Origin: Bartonella sp. A05
Lineage (GTDB): Bacteria; Pseudomonadota; Alphaproteobacteria; Rhizobiales; Rhizobiaceae
Direction: 5' to 3'
NCBI RefSeq assembly: GCF_026930145.1
Contig: NZ_JANHOJ010000004.1
Coordinates: 149,868 to 213,867, forward strand
Length of the DNA stretch: 64,000 nt
This document shows, in pieces, positions 52,092 through 61,968 of this stretch (positions within the stretch are counted from its first letter, which is position 1; each line of letters starts with the position of its first letter). The notes below the pieces were generated by a model. That model was not told where the DNA came from and made no database searches. It worked only from the letters and a program-made list of their open reading frames with translations. The translations under genes and the position numbers were made by a program.

Positions 52092-52115
52092 TAGATCAAA
52101 ATTATTTAGATCAAA
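52092..52115 (-). promoter_or_regulatory. Direct repeat in the nuo promoter region
   Basis: TAGATCAAA occurs at 52092-52100 and 52107-52115 (read on the coding strand as TTTGATCTA twice, period 15). It lies 56 to 80 bp upstream of the nuoA start. It may be an activator or repressor site; the regulator is unknown. Confidence 0.35.
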
Positions 52116-52366
52116 CATATACAATATATACGTTGTAACGGCCACTTCATTACCCCCTACTCGAACAGCCCCAAAAGCATGCCGCGCAACATTTTTCTTA
52201 TCGGCATAGGTACCGCAGAGCAAAGGAAGACGCAAGCCCCTATCCTAATAAACTATATGGAAAAAGAGAAAAACACGTTCTATATAGAATCCTAAAACCG
52301 TTGTGCGACCTACAAAGAAAAAGCAATATACAAATTAAGATGTTTCTATCACGAGAAAAAATAAAA

Positions 52367-52443
52367 TGGCGCGAGTGACGGGGCTCGAACCCGCGACCTC
52401 CGGCGTGACAGGCCAGCACTCTAACCAACTGAGCTACACCCGC
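52367..52443 (-). tRNA. tRNA-Asp (anticodon GUC)
   Basis: 77 nt on the minus strand. Acceptor GCGGGTG pairs with CACTCGC, then discriminator G and encoded CCA (52369-52367). TAGCTCAGTTGGTTAGAG forms the D arm, GGCCTGTCACGCC holds the GTC anticodon, and GGGTTCGAGCCCC forms the T arm. Confidence 0.97.
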
Positions 52444-52456
52444 GCATCTTCTTCAA

Positions 52457-52472
52457 ACCAATTTAAATTGGT
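52457..52472. repeat. 16-bp perfect palindrome upstream of tRNA-Asp
   Basis: ACCAATTTAAATTGGT is fully symmetric and lies 14 bp upstream of the 5' end of tRNA-Asp. It could be a protein-binding dyad or the hairpin of an upstream transcript end. Confidence 0.5.
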
Positions 52473-52650
52473 ATAAGTGGTCGTGTAAGGGGTTCATTCG
52501 TTTCTGTCAAGCGGTCTTAAGCGTTTTTTTCAAAATTCAAACAAACAACGTATTTATTTTTGCATTGTGTTTATTTCTGTATTTTTATTCTTGCGTTTGA
52601 AAAAAAAATTTCCTAATAGAGTGCTTGTCCAATTATTAGGTTATTGCATT

Positions 52651-52726
52651 GGGCGATTAGCTCAGCTGGTAGAGCGCCTCGTTTACACCGAGGATGTCGG
52701 GAGTTCAAGTCTCTCATCGCCCACCA
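52651..52726 (+). tRNA. tRNA-Val (anticodon UAC)
   Basis: 76 nt. Acceptor GGGCGAT pairs with ATCGCCC, then A and encoded CCA. D arm TAGCTCAGCTGGTAGAG, anticodon stem CCTCG/CGAGG with TAC, T arm GGGAGTTCAAGTCTCTC. Divergent from tRNA-Asp. Confidence 0.97.
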
Positions 52727-53356
52727 TTTTTTACTTCATATATTTAGTCTTGCAGCTTATACTTTTAAGGTTAAGGGTATTAGAGCCATTTCTAAAACCA
52801 TCAAATATCTTTAATGGCATCGTAATATTTACTGGATCTGTTTGTAAAAACATCTTCATTAGGACATTTTTGAAATGTCTATATATAACGCCATGACTGA
52901 AAAAACTTACACAAACAATTGTGTATATCTCTTAAAAATCCACCTAATACCAATCAACTAAGTGTCGAATTATAAACTACATCTCAAAATTAAATGCCGC
53001 TCAATTCACCCTTCTTGTCCTTGAACAAACAAGCACTCTTAACACCCAAATAGCATTTGAAACATATAAAATTTCATACATCTGAGAGAAATAGCAATTC
53101 AATGTAATTCAACAATATGCAGTAAAAACAATGAGAAGCGCTAAGACTTTTTTTCTATGGGGAAATATTGCACATACATTACAAAGATCATGCTGTTGGT
53201 GTCCTTGTAAATTTCATTATTTCTCGACGAATAAATTAATTAAAATAAACGCTGCAAAAATTCATAAAGAGTGAATTATACATTTTTAAAATCAAGATAC
53301 TTTCCATCTATAAATATACTCTATATAGCCTATCAAATAGCTTTGGAGATATTCTT
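52727..53356. other. Intergenic region, no gene
   Basis: 630 bp of AT-rich DNA between tRNA-Val and lemA. I see no credible open frame, hairpin or repeat. GGAG at 53344-53347 is the lemA ribosome site. Confidence 0.45.
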
Positions 53357-54001
53357 ATGTCAAATACACTAACAGTACCGATTGTTCCTATTTATCCTAT
53401 AACAAGAATGTTAAAGCAATTTTTTCTTATTATTGTCTTAGCGTTTTTAGTACCATTTCTAAGTGGTTGCGGATTTAATACAATACCAACATATGAAGAA
53501 AAAGCACATGCTGCATGGAGCGAAGTGCTCAATCAATATCAGCGCCGTACAGATCTTATTCCTAATCTCGTAGAAACTGTCAAAGCTTATGCTTCCCATG
53601 AGCAAGCCGTACTTACTGACGTTGTTGAAGCACGTGCAAAAGTAACGCAACCAAACATTAATGCCGATATGTTAAATAATCCGCAAGCTATGCAACAATA
53701 TCTCGATAATCAAGCAAATTTATCGAGTGCACTTTCACGCCTTATGGTTGTTGTTGAAAAATATCCTGATCTCAAAGCGAATCAAAACTTTCTTGCACTC
53801 CAATCACAATTAGAAGGAACTGAAAATCGTATTTCTGTTGCTCGCCGTGATTATATTGAAGCAGTGCGTGCATACAATACTGCACTTAAAACAATGCCAA
53901 CAATGATTTGGGCGAAATTATGGTTTCGCGATGCCAAACCTATGCAAACATTTACTATTGATAGTAATGCCCAACAAACACCGAAGGTCAATTTCAATTA
54001 A
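53357..54001 (+). CDS. lemA: LemA family lipoprotein
   Basis: 214 residues. An N-terminal hydrophobic stretch (FFLIIVLAFLVPFLSGCGF) ends in a lipobox LSGC, so it is a probable lipoprotein. LemA core: AWSEVLNQYQRRTDLIPNLVETVKAYASHE and long helices (RISVARRDYIEAVRAYNTALKTMP). Function of the family is unclear; it is often linked to envelope proteins with TPM domains. It overlaps the next gene by one base (TAATG). Confidence 0.94.
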   Translation: MSNTLTVPIVPIYPITRMLKQFFLIIVLAFLVPFLSGCGFNTIPTYEEKAHAAWSEVLNQYQRRTDLIPNLVETVKAYASHEQAVLTDVVEARAKVTQPNINADMLNNPQAMQQYLDNQANLSSALSRLMVVVEKYPDLKANQNFLALQSQLEGTENRISVARRDYIEAVRAYNTALKTMPTMIWAKLWFRDAKPMQTFTIDSNAQQTPKVNFN

Positions 54002-54849
54002 TGGTACCTTTCCGCCATTCTATTCAATGTAGTGTCTTCTCATATTTGTGGGCTTTCATAAGCCTTCTGTGTTGGGTCGTTACATTGAATAGTTCTGCTT
54101 ACTCGCAAATTCAATTCCCCCCTCTAACTGGTCGTATCAATGATGCTGCTCATTTGCTCGATTATGCAACAATACAAAGCCTAACGAAAAAACTGGCTAC
54201 GCTAGAAAAAAAATCAGGGGATCAAATTGTCGTTGTAACTGTTCCTACCCTTTCAGGTATTGACATAGAAACTTATAGTAATTCCCTTTTTCGCAAATGG
54301 GCCTTAGGTCAAAAACAAATCAATAACGGCGTGCTACTTGTCGTTGCACCAAACGAACGCGAAGTGCGTATTGAAGTAGGTTATGGTTTAGAAGGAGAGT
54401 TAACAGATGCAATTTCTTCAGTCATTATTCATAGCCTTATCCTTCCTAACTTTCGCGAAAAAAATCATCAAAAAGGAATCGTAGAAGCAGTTAATGCGCT
54501 TATCAATATCATTACAGGAAATGATTCTGATTTTACCTCTCGAATCAAATTACAAGCTAAAAATCTTGAAGTAAAACGTAAAAAAGCTGAAAAAGAAGAA
54601 ATGATAGCAAATGCAGTTATATTTTTAATTTTTTTTACAATGCTTGGTTTACCTCTGTTAGCAATGATTTTTGGTCAAAAAGTAGGTCCTCAAAAATATC
54701 GCTGGATGGGTATTGTTTTTACACTCTGGTTTATCGGCTATACTGGTGGCAGACGCTATGATGGAGGTTTCAGAAAACGCTCAAATGACCGTGGATTCAG
54801 AGGTGGTGGTGGAACATCAGGTGGTGGGGGAGCATCGGGAAAATGGTAA
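54001..54849 (+). CDS. TPM domain (YgcG-like) membrane protein
   Basis: 282 residues. Signal or anchor segment (YLWAFISLLCWVVTLNSSAYS), then the TPM domain (about 35-165): PLTGRINDAAHLLDY, KKSGDQIVVVTVPTLSG, NNGVLLVVAPNEREVRIEVGYGLEG. A transmembrane helix (ANAVIFLIFFTMLGLPLLAM) follows, then a basic region and a glycine-rich tail (GGGGTSGGGGASGKW), which is the usual YgcG arrangement. It is paired with lemA, as in many bacteria; the pair is proposed to act in envelope maintenance, without a proven reaction. Confidence 0.93.
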   Translation: MVPFRHSIQCSVFSYLWAFISLLCWVVTLNSSAYSQIQFPPLTGRINDAAHLLDYATIQSLTKKLATLEKKSGDQIVVVTVPTLSGIDIETYSNSLFRKWALGQKQINNGVLLVVAPNEREVRIEVGYGLEGELTDAISSVIIHSLILPNFREKNHQKGIVEAVNALINIITGNDSDFTSRIKLQAKNLEVKRKKAEKEEMIANAVIFLIFFTMLGLPLLAMIFGQKVGPQKYRWMGIVFTLWFIGYTGGRRYDGGFRKRSNDRGFRGGGGTSGGGGASGKW

Positions 54850-54850
54850 A

Positions 54851-54873
54851 ATAACCTCATAAATCGAGATTAT
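54851..54873 (+). terminator. Possible terminator after the lemA-TPM pair
   Basis: ATAACCTC and GAGATTAT can pair over eight positions with one mismatch and a 7-nt loop, followed by ATTTTG. It starts one base after the stop codon. Weak stem, so low confidence. Confidence 0.3.
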
Positions 54874-55494
54874 ATTTTGATTTGTACAACAAACTTGCTT
54901 ATCGTAAAATTTACAACCACAATGTTGCAACCACCATGAACAGTAAATAATGTAGAAGCTTAGCTCCATCAAATTCAATTCATAGCTTTAATATAACATA
55001 TACCTACGAACAATAGAGCATCAGATCTGTGATAAACATTAAAAGAAGCACGTAAAAAATGAGAGTAAAACTATTTCAATTTATAAAAAATAATTCATTT
55101 AAAACAATGTGATAATAGAAATTTGTAATATAAATTCTAAAAAATACGTTTTTCGACTAATTATGGAAAGTTAATGATATAATATACCATAACTGGAATA
55201 AGAGGATCTATTGCCAACTTAATATAAAGTATCTAGCCAACTTTAGAAGAAAATTGCGTTCTTTTCCAATTTATTACGCAAATTGTTACATACTTATTTT
55301 ATTATACACCGATCATAAAGAAAGTGATTTCTTTCAACTAATAACAATCTTAGACAATTAAACCTCTTTGCAGAAAAAAAAGAAAAATATAAATATCTTT
55401 CTTTTCTATTGCAATTCTAACGCACAAACCAATATCTTGTTATGTTCATTACTTTTACTGACAACAAAATATTCCTCTAACATAAATAATACTG
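54874..55494. other. AT-rich intergenic region, no gene
   Basis: About 620 bp before lipB with no credible coding frame or repeat. The lipB promoter should be here, but no clear boxes were found. Confidence 0.4.
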
Positions 55495-56229
55495 ATGACT
55501 CTCAACTTGCAACATACTGATCGAGATCACTTATCGTATAATTTTAAAACAAACCACCGCGCACCACCTGTTGAATGGAAAATAAGTGATAAATTGGTAG
55601 AATATCCTGAAGCACTACACTATATGCAAGAGCGCGTAGACAGTATTTCTGCCGAAACCGCGCATGAACAAGTTTGGCTTCTCGAGCATCCATCCCTTTA
55701 TACAGCTGGCACAAGCGCTAAAAAGAAAGATCTTTTAGCACCCAATTTGTTTCCTGTTTATGAAGCTGGGCGGGGTGGTGAATTTACATATCACGGTCCA
55801 GGACAGCGTATCGCCTATATTATGCTTGATCTGAAACGCCGTAAACAAGACATACGCGCTTTTATTAGTGCATTAGAACAATGGATCATAGAAACGCTTG
55901 CACAATTTAATATTAAAGGCGAACGCCGTAAAGATCGGGTTGGCGTATGGGTCATACGACCAGATCGCTCACCAATAAACGGACTACCAGCCGAAGATAA
56001 AATTGCTGCAATTGGTATCCGTATGCGCAAATGGGTAAGCTTTCATGGAATTGCTATCAATGTCGATCCTGACTTATCCCACTACTCAGGTATCGTTCCC
56101 TGTGGAATTGCAAATCATGGTGTAACCAGCTTACTTGATTTAGGTTTACCCATAACAATGCATGACGTCGACATTGCTATGAAACAAGCCTTCGAAACAA
56201 TTTTTGGTCCAACAATTGATGTTCCCTGA
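55495..56229 (+). CDS. lipB: Octanoyl-[acyl-carrier-protein]:protein N-octanoyltransferase
   Basis: 244 residues. It transfers octanoyl groups from ACP to lipoyl domains, the first step in lipoate synthesis. Conserved [21 protein letters not shown], the catalytic Lys in [26 protein letters not shown], and the catalytic Cys in [15 protein letters not shown] are all present. No strong ribosome site precedes ATG 55495, so the start may lie a little downstream. Confidence 0.95.
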   Translation: MTLNLQHTDRDHLSYNFKTNHRAPPVEWKISDKLVEYPEALHYMQERVDSISAETAHEQVWLLEHPSLYTAGTSAKKKDLLAPNLFPVYEAGRGGEFTYHGPGQRIAYIMLDLKRRKQDIRAFISALEQWIIETLAQFNIKGERRKDRVGVWVIRPDRSPINGLPAEDKIAAIGIRMRKWVSFHGIAINVDPDLSHYSGIVPCGIANHGVTSLLDLGLPITMHDVDIAMKQAFETIFGPTIDVP

Positions 56230-56323
56230 GTGCATTGATTTTTAAATAAAAAACAGGCATAAAAATCATTTGGATTAAAAGTTTATTTTTAAAAACCTTA
56301 ATTTGGATAGATAACTGAACGCT

Positions 56324-58402
56324 ATGAGCGATAACAACAAGGATCTTTTTAGTATTTTAAGTAATACTCAATCTCGTATGGGAATGAAAACAAAAAATCA
56401 GCAAACTCCTGTGAACGCACAAACAGTACCTTCGCCAACACCTGTATCTGCCTCAAAAAACAATACAGGAGAAAGTGGCTATAATGCTTTATCTATACGG
56501 GTTCTTGAAGGTTTAGAGCCTGTACGTTTGCGGCCAGGCATGTATATCGGTGGAACAGATAGCAAAGCACTCCACCATTTATTTGCTGAAATCATCGATA
56601 ATGCAATGGATGAAGCTGTTGCTGGTTATGCTGACTTAATTGATGTATCATTGGATGGGAACGGTTATTTAACGGTTACAGATAATGGACGTGGCATTCC
56701 CGTTGAAAATCATCCGCAAATGCCAGATAAGTCTACTCTTGAAGTCATTATGACACAGCTCCATTCAGGTGCAAAATTTGATGGAAAAGCTTATCAGACC
56801 TCTGGAGGATTACACGGCGTAGGTATTTCTGTAGTCAATGCTCTTTCTGACGATATGGAAGTTGAAGTAGCACGAGAGCGCAAACTGTATCGCCAACGCT
56901 TCTCACGTGGTATTCCCCAATCTGGATTAGAAAATTTAGGTGATGTTTATAACCGTCGTGGAACGCGTGTTCGCTTTCATCCTGATAGTGAAATTTTTGG
57001 CAACAAAATAACTTTTGAGCCAGAAAAAATTTATAAGATGGCGCGCTCTAAGGCTTACCTTTTCGGTGGCGTAAAGATTCGCTGGAGTTGCGATCCTTCA
57101 ATACTTGAAGGCGTAAAAAATATTCCCGAAAAAGATGTTTTTCATTTTCCAGATGGACTTAAAGATTATTTATTATCGTTATTGGAAAATGAATATCGGG
57201 TAACAGCTGAAGTTTTTTCTGGTAAAACAAATCAACGTGGTGCTCATGGTTCAGTTGAATGGGCGATAGCTTGGCACGGTGGAGATGCCAATGTACAATC
57301 TTACTGTAATACAATTCCTACTGGAGAAGGTGGAACGCACGAAACAGGACTTCGACAAGCTCTTCTGCGTGGATTAAAAGCTTATGCTGAATTAATAGGG
57401 AATAAACGTGCTGCTATCATTACTGCCGATGATGTTATGATCTCAACGGTTGCAATCCTATCAGTTTTTATCCGAGAACCTGAATTTGTTGGACAAACTA
57501 AAGATCGATTAGCCACACTCGAAGCATTACGCATCGTCGAAAATGCAATACGCGATCCTTTCGATCATTGGCTTGCTAATTCTCCACAGGAAGCAACAAA
57601 ACTTCTTGATTGGGTTGTAGAACGAGCTGAAGAACGCGTTAAACGACGCCAAGACAGAGAAATAAATCGAAAAACTGCTGTGCGTAAATTGCGTCTCCCC
57701 GGAAAACTAGCAGATTGCAGCCAAAATTCTGCTACCGGTGCTGAGCTATTTATCGTTGAAGGTGATTCTGCTGGAGGATCTGCTAAACAAGCACGAAATA
57801 GAACAAACCAAGCCATTTTACCTCTTCGTGGAAAAATTTTAAATGTAGCCAGCGCTGCACGCGAAAAGATGAGTGCAAGCCAAACAATTAGTGATCTTAT
57901 ACTTGCTCTTGGATGTGGAACGCGTTCCAAATATCGTGAGGAAGATCTCAGATATGAGCGCATTATTATTATGACAGATGCAGATGTTGATGGAGCTCAT
58001 ATTGCTTCACTCCTAATTACTTTTTTCTTTCAAGAAATGCCTGATCTCATTCGTAATGGACATTTATACCTTGCAGTACCCCCTCTCTACAGAATATCGC
58101 AAGGAGGAAAAGTCGCTTATGCCCGTGATGATACCCATAAAGATGAATTGCTAAAAACAGAATTTACTGGAAAAGCTAAAATCGAAATCGGACGATTTAA
58201 AGGGCTTGGAGAAATGCGTGCTGAACAGCTTAAAGAAACAACTATGCATCCTCAAAAACGCACACTTCTCCGCATTTCCATCGATGCAATTGAAATGCAA
58301 AAAACGAAAGATACAGTAGACAATTTAATGGGAACTAAACCAGAAGCGCGGTTTCGTTTCATTCAAGAAAACTCTACTTTTGTGTATAATTTAGATATTT
58401 GA
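56324..58402 (+). CDS. parE: DNA topoisomerase IV subunit B
   Basis: 692 residues. GHKL ATPase: EIIDNAMDEAVAGYAD, TDNGRGIPVENHP, GGLHGVGISVVNALS. Transducer and TOPRIM follow: FIVEGDSAGGSAKQARNR and IIMTDADVDGAHIASLLI. The length and absence of the GyrB insertion favour ParE over GyrB. The first 60 residues are a low-complexity, probably disordered tail. It relaxes and decatenates chromosomes with ParC, encoded elsewhere. Confidence 0.93.
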   Translation: MSDNNKDLFSILSNTQSRMGMKTKNQQTPVNAQTVPSPTPVSASKNNTGESGYNALSIRVLEGLEPVRLRPGMYIGGTDSKALHHLFAEIIDNAMDEAVAGYADLIDVSLDGNGYLTVTDNGRGIPVENHPQMPDKSTLEVIMTQLHSGAKFDGKAYQTSGGLHGVGISVVNALSDDMEVEVARERKLYRQRFSRGIPQSGLENLGDVYNRRGTRVRFHPDSEIFGNKITFEPEKIYKMARSKAYLFGGVKIRWSCDPSILEGVKNIPEKDVFHFPDGLKDYLLSLLENEYRVTAEVFSGKTNQRGAHGSVEWAIAWHGGDANVQSYCNTIPTGEGGTHETGLRQALLRGLKAYAELIGNKRAAIITADDVMISTVAILSVFIREPEFVGQTKDRLATLEALRIVENAIRDPFDHWLANSPQEATKLLDWVVERAEERVKRRQDREINRKTAVRKLRLPGKLADCSQNSATGAELFIVEGDSAGGSAKQARNRTNQAILPLRGKILNVASAAREKMSASQTISDLILALGCGTRSKYREEDLRYERIIIMTDADVDGAHIASLLITFFFQEMPDLIRNGHLYLAVPPLYRISQGGKVAYARDDTHKDELLKTEFTGKAKIEIGRFKGLGEMRAEQLKETTMHPQKRTLLRISIDAIEMQKTKDTVDNLMGTKPEARFRFIQENSTFVYNLDI

Positions 58403-58420
58403 TTTTCGAAAATACACCTA

Positions 58421-60208
58421 TCAGGCTACTGCAGCCGCATCTATAACGTGCAATTGTGGACTTACGTTTCCCTTCCAATAATTTAGATTGAGATGACCTG
58501 CCAAATGAATCGTGCTTCCGATATTTTCAATAAGAAAGCTACCAAGTGCTGTTCCTACAGCACGAAAAGCTATTCCTTGCAGTTTTTTGCCTTCAATATT
58601 GGAAATAGCAAGCTGGAGATGCCCTTTTCCTACTTCGCGTAAATTAATTAACCGATGAGAAGGAAAAACAAAGGTAGGTGTCGTATTTCCCAAACCAAAT
58701 GGACCTGCTTTTTCAATCATATTAAAGAGATCTGCATTCGCACCAGAAGCAGAAAGACAGCCATCTATTCTGAGAGATTTTTCAGCACGCAACTGTGAAA
58801 CTATTAAAGAAACTTTTTCTACCAACCATTCTCGAAAAATTTCGATTTTTGTCGACTGGATCGTGATCCCAGCTGCCATGCTATGTCCACCACCCTTTTC
58901 TAATAAATTCAATGTAACAGCTTCACGAACAAGTGCCCCTAAATCTATACCGCTAATTGATCGCCCAGATCCTGTACCACTTCCATCTGCTTTCAAAGAA
59001 ATCACAAAAACAGGACAGCAAAAACGCTCTTTTAAACGAGATGCGAGGAGACCAACAATTCCCTGATGCCATTCTTGATGAGCAAGCACAAGTGACGATG
59101 GCATTTCCCCATCTTGATAAACAGAATCAATATAAGCTTCCGCTTGAGCTAATTGCATGCTCTCCATCTTTTGGCGTTCTTGATTAAGCTGATCTAATTG
59201 TTCTGCCATTCTATCGGCTTCATTTCTATTATCACAGCAGAGCAAACGTGCCCCTAAAGCCTGATCTCCAATACGTCCTCCGGCATTAATTCTAGGGCCC
59301 AACAAAAAACCTAAATGAAAACTATTAAGCGGCTCACCTATACGAGAAATCTTTGCCAAAGCAGCTATTCCAGGATTGTGTAAAAAACGTGCAACCTGAA
59401 GTCCTTTAACCACAAAAGCGCGATTAACACCTTGTAACGGAACCACATCACATACGGTAGCCAACGCAACAAGATCAAGCATACTCATAAGATCAGGAAG
59501 ATCTCCACCATTCCATTTTCGCTTCCGCAATAAATGATTAACCCATACTAATGTAACAAACACCACACCAGCAGCACATAAATGCCCCTGTTCAGATAAA
59601 TCATCAGGGCGATTAGGATTAACAAGAGCAACAGCCTCTTGATGAATATCCGTCATTTGATGATGATCTAAGACTACAACATCAGCACCTGCGAGCTTAG
59701 CAGCCTTCACTGCATTTAGACTATTTGCACCACAATCAACGGTAATAATCAGACTAGCTCCTTCTTGTACCAACATCTCCATTGCCTGTTCATTTGGGCC
59801 ATAACCTTCAACAACACGATCAGGAATATAAATCCTAACCACTATACCAAAATAACGTAAAAAGCGTGCCAGAAGCGCTGATGAACAAGCACCATCAACA
59901 TCATAATCACCGAACACAGCAACCTGCTCTTTCTTCATAATGGCTTGAATCAAACGCTCTGCTGCACATTGCATATCCATAAAACTTTCTGGATTAGGCA
60001 TTAAAGTGCGCAATGTTGGGTTAATAAAACTCATGGCTTCAGATTCATCGACATCTCTTGCCGAAAGAACTCGAGCCAATTGATCTGGTAACCCAAACTT
60101 TTGAGAAATAGCACGAGCGTTGTTTATCCCCTGAACATCAAGAGCATCCAACCAAGCTCGACCACAAGCAGAAGATTTAACATTGAGAAAATAACGGAAC
60201 CGCTGCAT
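58421..60208 (-). CDS. recJ: Single-stranded-DNA exonuclease RecJ
   Basis: 595 residues. DHH phosphoesterase motifs: VAVFGDYDVDGACSSALLARF, ITVDCGANS, VVLDHHQM, and LCAAGVVFVTLVWVNHLL. The DHHA1 domain has GKGGHSMAAGI-like GGGHSMAAGI and the OB region closes the protein. It degrades DNA 5'-to-3' in recombination and repair. Convergent with parE, only 18 bp apart. Confidence 0.96.
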   Translation of the reverse strand: MQRFRYFLNVKSSACGRAWLDALDVQGINNARAISQKFGLPDQLARVLSARDVDESEAMSFINPTLRTLMPNPESFMDMQCAAERLIQAIMKKEQVAVFGDYDVDGACSSALLARFLRYFGIVVRIYIPDRVVEGYGPNEQAMEMLVQEGASLIITVDCGANSLNAVKAAKLAGADVVVLDHHQMTDIHQEAVALVNPNRPDDLSEQGHLCAAGVVFVTLVWVNHLLRKRKWNGGDLPDLMSMLDLVALATVCDVVPLQGVNRAFVVKGLQVARFLHNPGIAALAKISRIGEPLNSFHLGFLLGPRINAGGRIGDQALGARLLCCDNRNEADRMAEQLDQLNQERQKMESMQLAQAEAYIDSVYQDGEMPSSLVLAHQEWHQGIVGLLASRLKERFCCPVFVISLKADGSGTGSGRSISGIDLGALVREAVTLNLLEKGGGHSMAAGITIQSTKIEIFREWLVEKVSLIVSQLRAEKSLRIDGCLSASGANADLFNMIEKAGPFGLGNTTPTFVFPSHRLINLREVGKGHLQLAISNIEGKKLQGIAFRAVGTALGSFLIENIGSTIHLAGHLNLNYWKGNVSPQLHVIDAAAVA

Positions 60209-60508
60209 TATTACTTTTTGTACAGTAAAAACAGCCTAAAAACAATCAAGAATTAAAAATCAAGCATTCTGTAATCTATAACATCATATTTCAAATATGA
60301 ACAAATCATCACAGATAAAGGTATTATAATACCTATTGCATAACACATTGTTTTACAAGTTTTATTTTTTCTTGACGCAAATCATAAGACGTTATATCAA
60401 ACAAAAAACATGTATTCATGTATATTTTGTTGTGACAAAAATTCGCAACACTAAGCAACAAAAAATGCCCTATATTCATATTAAAGGGTTTCAATAGAGG
60501 ATACTTCT
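60209..60508. other. Divergent region upstream of recJ and rplM
   Basis: 300 bp, AT-rich, no gene. It contains the candidate rplM promoter at 60372-60400. If transcription starts there, the mRNA leader is about 100 nt; ribosomal leader control (by RplM, as in E. coli) is possible but no motif was recognised. Confidence 0.4.
60372..60400 (+). promoter_or_regulatory. Candidate sigma-70 promoter of rplM-rpsI
   Basis: TTGACG (60372-60377), a 17-bp spacer and TATCAA (60395-60400). The -35 is near-consensus and the -10 is weaker. It lies 108 bp before the rplM ATG. Confidence 0.4.
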
Positions 60509-60973
60509 ATGGCAACTTTTTCACAAAAGCCAGCTGAAGTGGTAAAAAAATGGGTTATTATTGACGCAGAAAATCTCGTTTTAGGTCGTCTTGCTACACT
60601 CGTTGCAAACCGCTTACGTGGAAAACATAAAGCTACTTTTACGCCACATGTCGATGATGGTGATCATGTCATCGTTATTAATGCAAGTAAAGTGGTTCTC
60701 ACTGGCAAAAAATATACGAATAAAAAATATTATTGGCATACCGGCTACATTGGCGGCATCAAAGAACGTACAGCTCGTCAAATACTTGAAGGTCGTTTTC
60801 CTGAACGTGTTGTTGAGAAAGCTGTAGAGCGCATGATTCCTCGTGGTCCATTAGGTCGTCGCCAGATGAAAAATCTACGTGTTTATGCTGGTAGCCAACA
60901 TCCGCATGAGGCACAACAGCCCGAAGCACTTGATGTCGGTACTCTAAACCGCAAAAACAAAAGGATTGCTTAA
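60509..60973 (+). CDS. rplM: 50S ribosomal protein L13
   Basis: 154 residues, normal for L13. Segments [49 protein letters not shown], and [35 protein letters not shown] are diagnostic. Paired with rpsI three bases downstream, the universal bacterial order. Confidence 0.99.
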   Translation: MATFSQKPAEVVKKWVIIDAENLVLGRLATLVANRLRGKHKATFTPHVDDGDHVIVINASKVVLTGKKYTNKKYYWHTGYIGGIKERTARQILEGRFPERVVEKAVERMIPRGPLGRRQMKNLRVYAGSQHPHEAQQPEALDVGTLNRKNKRIA

Positions 60974-60975
60974 TT

Positions 60976-61461
60976 ATGGTTGAAATTAATTCCCTTTCTC
61001 AACTTGGTGCTGCAACAGGAATTACAGAAGTGAATGAAAATGTTGCTACTGTTCACGTACAAAAGCTTGACTCACAAGGACGCGCTTATGCAACAGGAAA
61101 ACGTAAAAATGCTGTTGCTCGTGTATGGATAAAACCAGGTTCCGGAAAAATAACCATTAATAATAAAGAGTTCGACACATATTTTGCACGTCCTGTTCTT
61201 AGAATGCTGCTTCGTCAACCAATTGTTGCAGCGAACAGAGAAACTCAATTCGATATTGTTGCAACCGTTACTGGTGGTGGTCTTTCTGGTCAAGCTGGTG
61301 CAGTGCGACACGGTATTTCCAAAGCTTTAACTTATTATGAACCGGAGCTTCGTGCCATCTTGAAGAAAAATGGCTTTCTTACACGTGATAGTCGTGTTGT
61401 TGAACGTAAAAAACACGGTAGAGCTAAAGCGCGTCGTTCTTTCCAATTTTCAAAGCGCTAA
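60976..61461 (+). CDS. rpsI: 30S ribosomal protein S9
   Basis: 161 residues. [45 protein letters not shown] and the C-terminal [18 protein letters not shown], whose basic tail reaches the ribosomal P site. An N-terminal extension of about 30 residues is common in rhizobia. Followed by a terminator. Confidence 0.99.
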   Translation: MVEINSLSQLGAATGITEVNENVATVHVQKLDSQGRAYATGKRKNAVARVWIKPGSGKITINNKEFDTYFARPVLRMLLRQPIVAANRETQFDIVATVTGGGLSGQAGAVRHGISKALTYYEPELRAILKKNGFLTRDSRVVERKKHGRAKARRSFQFSKR

Positions 61462-61485
61462 TTTTAAGTGTTGTAGAACATATAG

Positions 61486-61509
61486 ACCCCGTTTTCAGCG
61501 GGGTTTTTT
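61486..61509 (+). terminator. Rho-independent terminator of rplM-rpsI
   Basis: ACCCCG and CGGGGT form a GC-rich stem with loop TTTTCAG, followed directly by a run of Ts. It lies 24 bases after the rpsI stop codon. The clearest terminator in the window. Confidence 0.92.
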
Positions 61510-61602
61510 GTTTTAAGAATTGGCAAATAAAGTCACTGTATTGAAAGTGCTCTTTCAGTATCTTTTTTCATCACTATTTATAAAGAAAGTTCCTATAAAG
61601 CT

Positions 61603-61968
61603 TTAGTCTAAAAAGCGCTTCACCATTGTAATAAAGTGAGGAACAGAGATAGGCTTTGACATATATTCTTCACATCCACTTGCACGAATCCGCTCTTCAT
61701 CGCCTTTCATCGCAAAAGCCGTTACAGCAACAACAGGAATGAATTTAAGTTCTTCATCCGCTTTCAACTGTTTAATAATATCAATCCCTGACACCTCAGG
61801 CAATTGAATATCCATAAGAATTAGAGAGGGCATTGATGAACGAGCCAAATCTAATGCAGCTAGGCCATTACGTGTTTCAACAGTTTCATAGCCACTCGCC
61901 TCTACGAGATCGCGGAATAATTTCATATTAAGCTCATTGTCTTCCACGATCATGACTTTTTTAGACAT
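61603..61968 (-). CDS. divK: Single-domain response regulator DivK
   Basis: 121 residues from ATG 61968 ([18 protein letters not shown]), with GGAG upstream; the frame opens 16 codons earlier at 62016 but that tail is not conserved. Receiver domain only: acidic pocket EDNELN, phosphoacceptor Asp in [13 protein letters not shown], Thr in VAVTAF and Lys in YMSKPIS. DivK relays phosphate in the CtrA cell-cycle pathway of alphaproteobacteria. PleD, often the next gene in relatives, is not downstream here. Confidence 0.93.
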   Translation of the reverse strand: MSKKVMIVEDNELNMKLFRDLVEASGYETVETRNGLAALDLARSSMPSLILMDIQLPEVSGIDIIKQLKADEELKFIPVVAVTAFAMKGDEERIRASGCEEYMSKPISVPHFITMVKRFLD

